The translations under genes were made by a program, and so were the position numbers. Positions 8,997-17,395 of a DNA stretch of 64,000 bases are shown here, one piece after another. A model generated the notes under the pieces. The model was not told where the DNA came from and ran no database searches. It saw only the letters and a program-made list of their open reading frames with translations. The DNA lies in NCBI GenBank assembly GCA_946407705.1, contig CAMJPC010000013.1, positions 1-64,000 of the forward strand, written 5' to 3'. Each line of letters starts with the position of its first letter. Within the stretch, counting starts at the first letter, position 1. This DNA is from an uncultured Clostridia bacterium. GTDB lineage: Bacteria > Bacillota > Clostridia > Saccharofermentanales > Saccharofermentanaceae.

Positions 8997-9641
8997 TTAT
9001 TCTTCAACCGGAACTATCGATGCGGGTGATACCCATTTCATCTTTTGGCAGAAATCCTCCAGGAATATGTTGATACCCTTGTGATCGACGGTGGCCTCGA
9101 TCTCGGTCACGTTCGTGCCCATAATGTACGCGCCATAGACGGTCGTCGTATTCTCTTCCTTTATGTATGTGATGGTGTAGGAACAGGTCTTGTCCTCGAC
9201 TTGTTTTCCGTCGACTTTTTTCATCATGAGATCCTTTGAATTCTGCTCATATGTCCGCTGGGCTTCTTTCTCGGTTCGAAACTCAGCCGTATGGACGGAG
9301 GCTGTTTGAAGGCCAGATCTGCTCTGCTCGGCAACGAAGGCTGCAATGAAACCGACCGGCTCATATTTGGGGAGTTTATGGCTCTCATTGAATGCCTTGT
9401 AAAAGCGTTCTTTCGCTTCTTCGTCATAACAGAAATAATATGAAGCGGCCTTTGAACTGGTTTTCAGCTGCAGACTGGTATTGAGAAGTTCGGAATACGT
9501 CCGGACATTCTTTACACCGCAGCTTGTCAGGCTCTTCTCGACTTTATCTATGGTCTTGTTGCTGAAGAGGTGGCAGCCTGTCATGCTGACGGCAAACAAG
9601 GCGATGAGCAGGACGGAGATGCATTTTCTAACGTTTTTCAT
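8997..9641 (-). CDS. Lipoprotein, paralog of the 9686 gene
   Basis: 214 aa. Signal peptide MKNVRKCISVLLIALF with lipobox SMTGC. The mature part begins with a short helix (IDKVEKSLTSCGVKNV) followed by an alpha/beta domain of about 150 aa with TASVHTAEFRTEKEAQ near the middle. Its neighbour upstream (9686-10318) has almost the same signal peptide and the same ordering (VKN/VKEV; ASVYSAEFYSEDDA; SYTLMY/SYTITY). Function unknown; surface-anchored. Confidence 0.78.
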   Translation of the reverse strand: MKNVRKCISVLLIALFAVSMTGCHLFSNKTIDKVEKSLTSCGVKNVRTYSELLNTSLQLKTSSKAASYYFCYDEEAKERFYKAFNESHKLPKYEPVGFIAAFVAEQSRSGLQTASVHTAEFRTEKEAQRTYEQNSKDLMMKKVDGKQVEDKTCSYTITYIKEENTTTVYGAYIMGTNVTEIEATVDHKGINIFLEDFCQKMKWVSPASIVPVEE

Positions 9642-9685
9642 GTGAGGGTCCTTTACCGGATTACCGGTGTTTCAGATGCGGGGCG

Positions 9686-10318
9686 TTATTCGTCGTAGAT
9701 GGTCATGGGTGATTTCCAGGCCATCTTCTTGCAGAACTTGTCGATAAAAGCGTTGCTCTCGCCCTTGTAGAAGCTGCCCTGGATCATGGTAACGCTCTTG
9801 CCTTCAAGGTAGAGACCCCTGACGGTAGCGCCGTTCGAGCTTCTGGTGTACATGAGGGTGTAGGAATAGTCCTTTTCCGTGCCCTCATCTGAAGTCTGCT
9901 TTTTGGTCGTGAAATTAGGCGAGAACTTCTCGTAAACTTCCTTGGCATCATCTTCGGAGTAGAATTCTGCCGAATAGACGGAGGCAGCGTGGACTGCTTT
10001 GTCGCCCTTTTCGAGAATGACGGCAACTATGAATTGGTTGGCGTCGACGGTGGGGAGCTTTCTTCTGGTGTTGAAGTAAGACTGATAAGCTTTCGTGGCT
10101 TTCTCGTCTTTAAGGATCAGATAACCGGAGCCCTCAGAGTTGAGCTTCGCGGTGATCCTGATGAGATCGGTCTGTTTCTCGACTTCCTTGACGCCGTATC
10201 CCTTGAGGGTATTGACGATCGAACCCGAAACGCCCGTGTTGAACAATGAGCAGCCTGCCATGCTGATGGCAAACAAGGCGATGAGCAGGACGGAGATGCA
10301 TTTTCTTACGTTCTTCAT
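9686..10318 (-). CDS. Lipoprotein, paralog of the 8997 gene
   Basis: 210 aa. Signal peptide with lipobox SMAGC, nearly identical to the adjacent paralog. The mature domain shares the aligned landmarks YGVKEV, AASVYSAEFYSEDDAKEVYE and a CKKMAWKSP tail (CQKMKWVSP in the paralog) but is otherwise well diverged. Both genes are read leftwards 44 nt apart and may be one transcript. A GGAGG lies just upstream of the ATG. Confidence 0.78.
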   Translation of the reverse strand: MKNVRKCISVLLIALFAISMAGCSLFNTGVSGSIVNTLKGYGVKEVEKQTDLIRITAKLNSEGSGYLILKDEKATKAYQSYFNTRRKLPTVDANQFIVAVILEKGDKAVHAASVYSAEFYSEDDAKEVYEKFSPNFTTKKQTSDEGTEKDYSYTLMYTRSSNGATVRGLYLEGKSVTMIQGSFYKGESNAFIDKFCKKMAWKSPMTIYDE

Positions 10319-10409
10319 ATGAGGCCTCCTTTATTGGTTTACCGTTGTGGTTATGTTAACACAGCGTAAGATATAATCATATTATCTGTACGAAAGGGGG
10401 TGACGGCAG

Positions 10410-10775
10410 ATGCGCGGAAATACAGGCTGGTACATTATGTTTTTCTGGCTGATCGTTTATCCGTTTATTTACGGATTCTGTTTATCAAGGTTTTTCGGGC
10501 TCAGAAAAAAGATCGACCACTGGATTCTTTTCTGCCTTCACGTCGCCGTAGCCCCGTACGTGGTATTGCTTGGCATGATATTTGCAGGACTGACACACTT
10601 TGACGCTGGGCTTTTCATTTTCACGCTCGCAGGTCTCACGGCCATCGAGGGCCTGGTCTGGCAGTACAGGCTGAAAGACAGGAACTTCAACGGATTTTTC
10701 ATATCGCTTTGCTGCAATCTGATCTATATCATCCCGCCCATTCTTCTCATCTTCATGATGAGAGGATCGAAATGA
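10410..10775 (+). CDS. Small four-helix membrane protein
   Basis: 121 aa, almost entirely hydrophobic, with about four predicted transmembrane helices (7-28, 40-60, 66-85, 98-117) and short basic loops (RKKIDHW, YRLKDRN). AAAGGGGGTGA at 10394-10404 precedes ATG 10410. No family recognised. A TATAAT at 10372-10377 is a possible -10. Confidence 0.65.
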   Translation: MRGNTGWYIMFFWLIVYPFIYGFCLSRFFGLRKKIDHWILFCLHVAVAPYVVLLGMIFAGLTHFDAGLFIFTLAGLTAIEGLVWQYRLKDRNFNGFFISLCCNLIYIIPPILLIFMMRGSK

Positions 10776-10840
10776 TCTTATGCTTACACGGACACGGCTG
10801 AGGCTGCGCATATGCTGACGCGCTGATGTTGGCCTGCTTC

Positions 10841-11036
10841 ATTCTATCTTTTGCTCCAACTTTGAAGCAAAAGTTGGAGTGATTCATAGAATGGCGGTCA
10901 AAAATGAAGTGGATTCTATCTTTTGCTCCAACTTTGAGGCAAAAGTTGGAGTGATTCATAGAATGGCGGTTAAAAATGAAGTGGATTCTATCTTTTGCTC
11001 CAACTTTGGGGCAAAAGTTGGAGTGATTCATAGAAT
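10841..11036. repeat. Tandem 72-bp hairpin repeat, 2.7 copies
   Basis: Units start at 10841, 10913 and 10985 (period exactly 72; the last unit keeps only its 52-bp hairpin). Each contains outer arms ATTCTAT/ATAGAAT and an inner perfect stem CTCCAACTTT/AAAGTTGGAG with a 6-nt loop; an alternative stem CTTTTGC/GCAAAAG competes with it. Copies 1-2 differ at two bases and copies 2-3 at one in the shared part. Spacers are GGCGGTYAAAAATGAAGTGG. Open frames across it on both strands are periodicity artefacts (72 = 24 codons). It occupies most of the gene-free stretch 10776-11152. Confidence 0.93.
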
Positions 11037-11152
11037 GACAGAGGGGCGGCCGCGTGCCTCCATTTTCGTGCCACAATTCTTTACACATTCGTAAAAGCGT
11101 ATTTATGCGTAGTTTTCATGGACATACTAAACTTTAATCATTGGAGGTTAGT

Positions 11153-11476
11153 ATGATCAACAACACAAATTCTCACATGAGCCCGGCCGAGTTTGACGGC
11201 TACACCACGAAAGCGCAGTACCGCGGTGTTTGCTACTACACGACTCTGGCTGACGGCGAGGCACACAATCCGGATCTTCAGCTCGAGCACGACGAGGTGG
11301 CGGTCGATCATTCACTCGCGATCTACGGACTTGAGGTCGGTTCCATCATCGGCATCAACTCTCACGTCAAGAAGGTAAAGATGTTCATCGACGGTCCCAA
11401 GGGCCCCGGCATCTACACCAGGTCAGAGATCGATGAGGGATTCAGGGTGCTTTACGTCCTGGACAGGGCGAGCTGA
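11153..11476 (+). CDS. Hypothetical protein, 107 aa
   Basis: Starts at ATG 11153 with GGAGG at 11143-11147; an upstream TTG in frame overlaps that site. A soluble acidic protein with no signal peptide or membrane helix. The C-terminal half (SIIGINSHVKKVKMFIDGP..GFRVLYVLDRA) looks like a small beta-rich domain. No family recognised. Followed by a terminator, so probably monocistronic. Confidence 0.65.
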   Translation: MINNTNSHMSPAEFDGYTTKAQYRGVCYYTTLADGEAHNPDLQLEHDEVAVDHSLAIYGLEVGSIIGINSHVKKVKMFIDGPKGPGIYTRSEIDEGFRVLYVLDRAS

Positions 11477-11505
11477 CGGCCCGAAAATAATAAAGTAGTA
11501 TAATA

Positions 11506-11536
11506 AGCCTGTCCCGGATGGCGGGGCAGGCTTTTT
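11506..11536 (+). terminator. Intrinsic terminator
   Basis: AGCCTGTCCCG/CGGGGCAGGCT stem (one G-T pair) with loop GATGG and TTTTTAT, ending the 11153 gene. Confidence 0.85.
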
Positions 11537-11555
11537 ATAGGAAAAGGGAATTGAT

Positions 11556-12197
11556 ATGAGAAATACAAAACGAGTTGCCATGACTTTAGTCCTGATAATG
11601 TCACTGCTCATGGCCTTTACGGTAACCGGGTGCAAGTACGACGTGCCCGAGGGGTATGCGGATAAGCACCACACTTACGAAGAACTGGTCGAGTTTGCGA
11701 AGAAGATCGATCCCAACGCCACGGTGGAGGACGACTGCAAGACGGAGACTTACCAGTACAGGGAGTACAAGACCTGGCCGGCGGTCATCAACGGCGTTGC
11801 CTGCCACGTCGCAAGCGTTCAGGTGAACCTCTATAACACGGACTTTTTCCCGGGTGAATTTGCCAAGAGATTCTACAAGATGGATACGGATTACGATTAC
11901 TATGTGATCAACGAATGCCTGAAGGAACATGACATGGGGCAGATCGAGGATAATCTTTTCGAGCGCTACAACAAGATCCTTTACGGAGCCCTGGAAGCGG
12001 AGCCCATGACGGAAGAAGAACTGCAGCGCCTGTGGGATGAGCACAACAAGGTCATATCCGAGCTCGAAAAGCATAACCTCCGGAAATCCTACCGCATGAG
12101 GATAAAGATAGGCAGTAAGAATTTCTGGGGATACGGCGACGAGGAGAGCCTCGATTGGATCAAGAATAAAATGAACGAAGCAGGCGTGTTGAAATAA
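11556..12197 (+). CDS. Lipoprotein of unknown function
   Basis: 213 aa. Signal peptide MRNTKRVAMTLVLIMSLLMAF with lipobox TVTGC. The mature protein is polar and rich in Tyr, Asp and Glu, with an alpha-helical C-terminal part (EEELQRLWDEHNKVISELEKH). AAGGGAA precedes ATG 11556. Read through into the VOC gene 12 nt downstream, so probably one operon. No family recognised. Confidence 0.72.
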   Translation: MRNTKRVAMTLVLIMSLLMAFTVTGCKYDVPEGYADKHHTYEELVEFAKKIDPNATVEDDCKTETYQYREYKTWPAVINGVACHVASVQVNLYNTDFFPGEFAKRFYKMDTDYDYYVINECLKEHDMGQIEDNLFERYNKILYGALEAEPMTEEELQRLWDEHNKVISELEKHNLRKSYRMRIKIGSKNFWGYGDEESLDWIKNKMNEAGVLK

Positions 12198-12209
12198 AGG
12201 AGCATATCA

Positions 12210-12587
12210 ATGATCAAGGGCATTCACCACATCTCGATGAAGTGCGCGGACGACAAAGAACTTGCCAAGGTAAAGGAGTTCTACGTTGAACTTTTGGGCC
12301 TTAAGATCTGCCGCGAGTGGAATGCCGGACTCATGATCGATACCGGAAACGGTTATATAGAAGTATTTACCAATCAGGAAGGCGAGCACCGCCTGGGCGC
12401 CATACGTCACCTGGCGCTCCTTACTGATGATGTCGATTCCATTGTTGAGAAAGTAAGGGCCGCAGGATATGAGATCCTGGTGGAGCCCAATGACAAAGAC
12501 ATTCCGGCGGAGCCCGTTTATCCTATCAGGATGGCGTTCTGCTGCGGCCCTCTCGGTGAGCAGATTGAATTTTTCTGCGAGAGATGA
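12210..12587 (+). CDS. VOC-family (glyoxalase/dioxygenase fold) protein
   Basis: 125 aa single VOC module pair. IHHISMKCAD begins the first beta-alpha-beta-beta-beta unit, with His6 or His7 a potential metal ligand; GAIRHLALLTDDVD begins the second unit, with its own His, and GEQIEFF provides the conserved terminal Glu. This spacing suits a metal-dependent lactoylglutathione-lyase-like or methylmalonyl-CoA-epimerase-like enzyme, but substrate cannot be set. AAAGGAG 8 nt before ATG 12210. Confidence 0.85.
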   Translation: MIKGIHHISMKCADDKELAKVKEFYVELLGLKICREWNAGLMIDTGNGYIEVFTNQEGEHRLGAIRHLALLTDDVDSIVEKVRAAGYEILVEPNDKDIPAEPVYPIRMAFCCGPLGEQIEFFCER

Positions 12588-12592
12588 AAAAG

Positions 12593-12645
12593 TTTTCGGA
12601 AAAATGTGTAAAAACGGCATGGCTCATCCGTCTTATAGGTGAGTA
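12593..12645 (+). promoter_or_regulatory. ECF promoter of second sigma operon
   Basis: TGTAAA (12607-12612), exactly 16 nt, then CGTC (12629-12632), followed by TTATAGGTGAG. Immediately upstream is TTTTCGGAAAA (12593-12603). The same layout and spacing occur at 23833-23858. The hexamers resemble SigX/SigV/SigW-type TGwAAC..CGTm promoters, so autoregulation by the ECF sigma itself is inferred. Confidence 0.7.
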
Positions 12646-12681
12646 CTCGAAAACTTGAGTAAAGGAAGGTTGATAAACACG

Positions 12682-13170
12682 ATGCATAACGAAGATGTGC
12701 TGAGCTTGTTTGACCGGTACGCGGATGATGCTTTCCGCCTTGCATACTCGTACCTGGGATCAAGAGCTGATGCGGAGGATGTCGTACAGGATGTTTTCCT
12801 CAAACTTATAAGATCTGACATAAGGATCACGAAAGGCAAAGAGAAGACTTACCTGCTGACGATGGTCGCAAATGCCTGCAAGGACAAGATGCGTTCATCG
12901 GAGAACATCTTCGGTCAACCCTTTGACGATGCGATCGACGTCAAATGGGAAGACGATAGGAAGGAAGAGGATTCAGAGCTTTTCGAAGCAGTGTCCCATC
13001 TTCCGGAGAAGCTCAGGATAGCGATCCATCTTCACTATTACGAAGGATACTCCATTAAGGAGACGGCAGATATTTTGGATATTGCTACGTCAGCGGTCTC
13101 GATGAGACTCACCAGAGCAAAGGAATTGCTCAAGAAACATTTCGAAGGGGGTAGCAGATATGCAGGATAA
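12682..13170 (+). CDS. ECF-family RNA polymerase sigma factor (second copy)
   Basis: 162 aa. Region 2 (DAEDVVQDVFLKLIR) and region 4 helix-turn-helix (YSIKETADILDIATSAVSMRLTRAKELLK) are clear. ATG 12682 is preferred because AAGGAAGG (12662-12669) lies upstream of it; TTG 12655 in the same frame would fall before that site. Overlaps the next gene by 11 nt, implying coupled translation with its partner. Confidence 0.9.
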   Translation: MHNEDVLSLFDRYADDAFRLAYSYLGSRADAEDVVQDVFLKLIRSDIRITKGKEKTYLLTMVANACKDKMRSSENIFGQPFDDAIDVKWEDDRKEEDSELFEAVSHLPEKLRIAIHLHYYEGYSIKETADILDIATSAVSMRLTRAKELLKKHFEGGSRYAG

Positions 13171-14059
13171 ATACGTTAGATCTTTTGAAAAGATCAAGAT
13201 GAGTGACGAAAGGAAATTGGAAATGAGAAAAGCATTGGAAGCAGAACTCGCTTCTCCTAATAAACGCGCAAAGACAACAAGCCTCTCAGGCGCAAAGAAA
13301 GCGGCGATCGCGGCAGCAGCGATCACGATAACGATGACGGCAGTAATGTGCATCCCCACAACGAGGAATGCCATCTACGCAGCAGCAAAGGCGATCTTCA
13401 ACAAGCCCATCCCCGAAGGCGCGATCGACGAATCAGTATATGCATCCAGCGGACGTGCAGAAAGAGTTATCCCTTCCGACATCCCGGATTATTCTTCACA
13501 CATTTCCGAGATCGAAAAGCGTGACAAGGAAGAAGACGAGCACATGAAGAAGATCACCGTAACCAAGCCCGACTACTTCAAGGACGATACGCTCAACCAG
13601 CTCGCCAAGAGCTACATGGAGCAGGGTTACACCATCCTCATGCTCGAGAAGGACGATGACATTACCCACATCGTTGAAGGATTCAAGCATGCAGAATGGT
13701 ATACGGAAGGATTCAGAGTCTGCTATCACATCGGTGACAACGCAACCGGATACGAAGGAGAAACGTTCGTATTCAAGGCAACCGAAAAGCAGCTCCAGGG
13801 ATACCTTGAGAACCAGCACTTCCTGATCAACGATGAAAGAGTGCAGCACAATCAGAAGAAAGTCTCTTTCGGTGACTTCTGGAAGAAGAGTACCGACGGT
13901 GAAGGCAACATCATCTACAAGGCATCCTGGAAGGGACCCGAGCCCTCGGTGAAGCTCCTTCCTTCTGACAGAGCACGCTTCGCAAACTACGAGCTCACCT
14001 ATGATAAGGCATCCGGCATCGCAGTTTGCGTGACCGAAGCAGGCGGCGGCGTCGGCTGA
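13160..14059 (+). CDS. Probable membrane anti-sigma factor (DUF4179-like)
   Basis: 299 aa. Charged cytoplasmic N-terminus (SFEKIKMSDERKLEMRKALEAE), one transmembrane helix at about 46-64 (KKAAIAAAAITITMTAVMCI) followed by PTTRNAIYAAAKAIF, a stretch typical of clostridial DUF4179 anti-sigma proteins, then a soluble outer domain of about 220 aa. GAAGGGGG precedes ATG 13160. Paired with the sigma gene it overlaps. Confidence 0.75.
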   Translation: MQDKYVRSFEKIKMSDERKLEMRKALEAELASPNKRAKTTSLSGAKKAAIAAAAITITMTAVMCIPTTRNAIYAAAKAIFNKPIPEGAIDESVYASSGRAERVIPSDIPDYSSHISEIEKRDKEEDEHMKKITVTKPDYFKDDTLNQLAKSYMEQGYTILMLEKDDDITHIVEGFKHAEWYTEGFRVCYHIGDNATGYEGETFVFKATEKQLQGYLENQHFLINDERVQHNQKKVSFGDFWKKSTDGEGNIIYKASWKGPEPSVKLLPSDRARFANYELTYDKASGIAVCVTEAGGGVG

Positions 14060-14117
14060 TATCTGTCCCTCTTTTATAAGTAACCCATTGTGTGAATAAA
14101 CAGCCCGAGACCTTGTG

Positions 14118-14156
14118 CCGGCCGGCCCCCTGATGTGAGGGACCGGCCGGTTGTTT
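14118..14156 (+). terminator. Intrinsic terminator after second ECF operon
   Basis: Very GC-rich stem: CCGGCCGG plus CCC pairing with GGG plus CCGGCCGG, then TTGTTTT. Confidence 0.88.
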
Positions 14157-14211
14157 TAGGAAAATGAAGCGGTCTTGTGGAATGAAAGCAAAAGTACGAT
14201 AGAATAACCTC

Positions 14212-15462
14212 ATGACTAAACGGATCGGGATAATCGGAGGCGGAGCAGCGGGTCTTTTTGCGGCCTGCCAGTTAAAGCGCCTCGGTGAAAGCCAAAATGC
14301 TGAAGTTACGATCATCGAAAAGAACCCGATCTCCGGAAAAAAGCTGATACTCACGGGACACGGACGCTGCAACATCACGAACCGGAAAGACGCGGCAGTT
14401 CTGAAGAAGGGCTACCATGAGGCAGAGAATTTCATCTATCCCGCGCTGAAGGAATTCGGTCCTGAAGACACGATGGAGTTCTTTGAGAATGAACTCCGCC
14501 TGAAGCTGAAGGAAGAGGAGAACAACAGGATCTTCCCGGTCTGCGACAGCGCAGTGAGGGTCAGGGATACATTAGTTGCTTACATCGCTGACAGCACGAA
14601 GACCACCGGCGGGACGAAGGTCCTGGAGATAAAGAAGAACGGCTTTTTCGAGGTCGTGACGGATAAGGGCACGTTTGACTTTGACTATGTAATCCTGTCG
14701 TGCGGCGGAAGTTCTTTTACTAAGACCGGTTCAACGGGTGATTCGTATAAGTTTGCGAGGAAGCACGGCCACACGGTAAGCCCCGCCAAGGGCGCGCTCG
14801 CACCCGTGAAAGCGGATGCGGAATCCGTTGAGTTTTGCAAGAACCTTAGCGGCGTGTCGATGAACGCAGGCGTGTCACTGTATCAGGAGGATAAGAAGAC
14901 AGCGTCTTTCGGAGGCGAACTGCTTTTCGCGGAGTTCGGCCTGACTGGTCCGGCGGTCATGGAGATCTCAAGAGAGATACCGCTCGATGCTGCTGAGAAG
15001 AAAGCGTATTTCGAACTCGATCTCGTTCCTGAAATGAACGATGAGGAGTTCGACAGGGAACTGCAGAAACTGATCGGAGAACATGCCGACACGAAGATAA
15101 CGACGCTGCTCTCGAGGTTTGTTCCTGCTTCGGCAGCGCATGAGATCGCAGCAAGAGCGGGCGCGGAAGAGCAGTATGCGCAAGGTTTTTCCAAAGACAT
15201 GCGCAAGAAGATCTGCCGCGGGATGAAGCATCTGAAGATCGGGATCGCCAAGGCTCCTGAGATCGACAAGGCATATGTCACGAGAGGCGGCGTGTCGCTT
15301 AAGGAAATCGACCGCAAGACTATGGAATCCAAGCTCGTGCCGAGCCTTTACATAATTGGCGAGGCACTGGACATCGACGGCATAAGCGGCGGGTATAATC
15401 TGCAGGCTTGCATGAGCGAAGCGTACCTGGCGGCGAAAAGCATTCTGAAAGCGGACGAGTGA
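14212..15462 (+). CDS. HI0933/BaiN-family FAD-dependent oxidoreductase
   Basis: 416 aa flavoprotein. Rossmann FAD motif GGGAAGLFAA (residues 8-17), family signature SGKKLILTGHGRCNITN (about 43-59), and C-terminal GEALDIDGISGGYNLQ. Members are annotated as NAD(P)/FAD-dependent oxidoreductases; the BaiN assignment in bile-acid clostridia is by homology and the physiological substrate of this one is unknown. No Shine-Dalgarno site precedes ATG 14212; a TAGAAT -10-like hexamer ends only 6 nt upstream, so a leaderless transcript is possible. Confidence 0.92.
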   Translation: MTKRIGIIGGGAAGLFAACQLKRLGESQNAEVTIIEKNPISGKKLILTGHGRCNITNRKDAAVLKKGYHEAENFIYPALKEFGPEDTMEFFENELRLKLKEEENNRIFPVCDSAVRVRDTLVAYIADSTKTTGGTKVLEIKKNGFFEVVTDKGTFDFDYVILSCGGSSFTKTGSTGDSYKFARKHGHTVSPAKGALAPVKADAESVEFCKNLSGVSMNAGVSLYQEDKKTASFGGELLFAEFGLTGPAVMEISREIPLDAAEKKAYFELDLVPEMNDEEFDRELQKLIGEHADTKITTLLSRFVPASAAHEIAARAGAEEQYAQGFSKDMRKKICRGMKHLKIGIAKAPEIDKAYVTRGGVSLKEIDRKTMESKLVPSLYIIGEALDIDGISGGYNLQACMSEAYLAAKSILKADE

Positions 15463-15478
15463 TCGCGGGAGGAAAGCC

Positions 15479-16177
15479 ATGACGGTAAAAGACATCGAGA
15501 AGATACTTTTCGAGCACCAGGACAAGGAGTACGGGGATTTCCACGCAAAGATCGTCCCGACGATCCCGAGGAAAACGATAATCGGCATCAGGTCGCCCGA
15601 GTACAAGGCCATCATCAAGCAGATAAAAGACGACCCAGTCGTGCCGAAGTTTCTTAACAGTCTCCCGCACAAATGGTACGAGGAGAATTACCTTCATGCG
15701 CAGCTGATCAACAAGATGAAGGATTACGGTGAGTGCATCGCCGCGCTCGAAAGATTCATGCCATACATCAACAACTGGGCCGTCAACGATACGCTCAATC
15801 CGGCGTGCTTCAAGAAACACCGCGACGACCTGATCGGCCGCGTGCAGACGTGGATGAAGTCTGAGGAGACATACACCAGAAGGTGCGCGATGAAGATATT
15901 CATGGCAAACTTTTTAGATGACGATTTCAGGCCGGAGTATCTCGATCTGCCGGCGGACCTGAGGTCTGACGAATACTACGTAAACATAATGACGGCTTGG
16001 CTTTTCGCCGAGGCGCTGACGAAGCAGTGGGATGCCGCAGTGAAGTACATCGAGGACAAAAGGCTCGACACATGGACTCACAACAAGGCGATCCAGAAGG
16101 CCTGCGAGAGCTTCAGGGTCAGTGATGAGAGGAAAGAATACCTGAGGTCATTGAAGGTGAAGGCAGCGAAAAGTTAA
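15479..16177 (+). CDS. AlkD-like DNA alkylation repair protein
   Basis: 232 aa all-helical HEAT-like repeat protein of the AlkD/AlkC superfamily of DNA glycosylases that remove N3/N7-alkylpurines. INNWAVND carries Trp100 and Asp104, spaced as Trp109/Asp113 of B. cereus AlkD; MTAWLFAEAL gives another conserved aromatic patch. Starts 16 nt after the flavoprotein stop with GGGAGGAAAG before ATG. Its 3' end overlaps the convergent acyltransferase gene by 4 nt. Confidence 0.9.
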   Translation: MTVKDIEKILFEHQDKEYGDFHAKIVPTIPRKTIIGIRSPEYKAIIKQIKDDPVVPKFLNSLPHKWYEENYLHAQLINKMKDYGECIAALERFMPYINNWAVNDTLNPACFKKHRDDLIGRVQTWMKSEETYTRRCAMKIFMANFLDDDFRPEYLDLPADLRSDEYYVNIMTAWLFAEALTKQWDAAVKYIEDKRLDTWTHNKAIQKACESFRVSDERKEYLRSLKVKAAKS

Positions 16178-17280
16178 GCCTTCTGTTCCTTCTTTTTCCC
16201 GAACGGGAGTTCAACAAGTTTCCAGAAGTATTTGAATGCCAGGCTTGCGAGCCAGGAGACGAGAGATGTTGCGGCGAATACCGCGATGTTGACTCCGAGA
16301 CGCCCGAATCCGTGGTCTTTGAGAGCCAGCACCACGGGCGTGAAGAATGGCACCAGAAGGCACGCGTATGAACAGTACATCTCGAGCGTGAAGGTTCCCC
16401 AGAAGCCGAAGACCGCGGTTACGGCCTTGCCGAACTTGCCGCAGTGGGAATCAAGGATGTCCAGTATTTTCGAGATGAGGAAGGGCATGCTGCACTGGAG
16501 AACGCAGTTCGGAACGAAGACTTTCTCTTCGGGGAGGACGAGGCTGAAGCCCTTGAAAATGTAGATGTATTCGAGGAAAAGTCCCAGAAGGAAGACTAAG
16601 AAGACCACGAGGTAGTGAGTTGCCTTGAAAGGCTTACTGCTCTTGTTCTGCGCGATGTAGCCGAAGAGGATTCCGATAAGGAATACGGGGATCCTGTTCG
16701 TAAAACCGAACAGATCGTAGCGGATCGTGCCGCTGAAAAGGAACGTCAACATAAGCCAGATGAGAAGCGCGAAGCCCGTTACCACAAACTTGTTACTGAC
16801 CTTGTCGAAGACTTTCCAGTATAGCGGGAAGAACAGGTAAAGCGTGATTATCGCCGGGACGAACCAGCAGAAGCAGTTGATGTGCTTTGCATAGAAATTG
16901 AAGCCCGTGATGTTGCCTACGAATGTTGCAGTGTCCCATCCCATCACGAAAAAGCTGATGACCGCTGCGACGGCGAACGGAAGTATGACCTTCCTGATGC
17001 GCCTGTAATAGAACTTCAGAAGAGGCTCTTTCTTTATCGCGTAAGTGAGGCCCATTCCCGAGAGCAGAAGGAAGGTGTCAACGCCGGTGTAGCCGAGCTT
17101 GCGGACGAAGAGCTCGATGTCTGCCATCGTCTGGAGAAACTGTGTCTGCGGTTCGGGGAAGACCGAGATCCACGCATGGAAAACAAAGACCCAAATGGAC
17201 GCGATGCCCATTAGGGCGCCGCGGTACTTTGAGATCAGCTGAAAGCCGTTTTTGGGCGAAGGGGTGATCTTCTCTTCCAT
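16174..17280 (-). CDS. Acyltransferase-3 (OafA-like) membrane protein
   Basis: 368 aa, about 10 transmembrane helices. The first helix holds the family His (IWVFVFHAW, His40) after SKYRG, and GYTGVDTFLLLSGMGLTY is the conserved second motif. Such enzymes transfer acetyl or other acyl groups to surface polysaccharide or lipids across the membrane. AGAGGAA precedes the ATG on the minus strand. Basic C-terminal tail (GKKKEQK) suggests a cytoplasmic end. Target unknown. Confidence 0.88.
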   Translation of the reverse strand: MEEKITPSPKNGFQLISKYRGALMGIASIWVFVFHAWISVFPEPQTQFLQTMADIELFVRKLGYTGVDTFLLLSGMGLTYAIKKEPLLKFYYRRIRKVILPFAVAAVISFFVMGWDTATFVGNITGFNFYAKHINCFCWFVPAIITLYLFFPLYWKVFDKVSNKFVVTGFALLIWLMLTFLFSGTIRYDLFGFTNRIPVFLIGILFGYIAQNKSSKPFKATHYLVVFLVFLLGLFLEYIYIFKGFSLVLPEEKVFVPNCVLQCSMPFLISKILDILDSHCGKFGKAVTAVFGFWGTFTLEMYCSYACLLVPFFTPVVLALKDHGFGRLGVNIAVFAATSLVSWLASLAFKYFWKLVELPFGKKKEQKA

Positions 17281-17395
17281 CGGTCGGTTCCTCTGCTTAA
17301 GACTTCACGCTGATTATAACAATAAGTGACATAGGGGTACAAAAATGCTATTCTAAAACCCGTCGGACACACCATATCAGCGAGGTTTTGAAGCA

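Noticed and set aside
10753..11094. Open frames on both strands with 24-residue repeats over the hairpin array
   Set aside because: The repeat period of 72 nt is a multiple of three, so any stop-free frame repeats. No ribosome binding site, and the DNA conservation follows hairpin symmetry rather than codon position.
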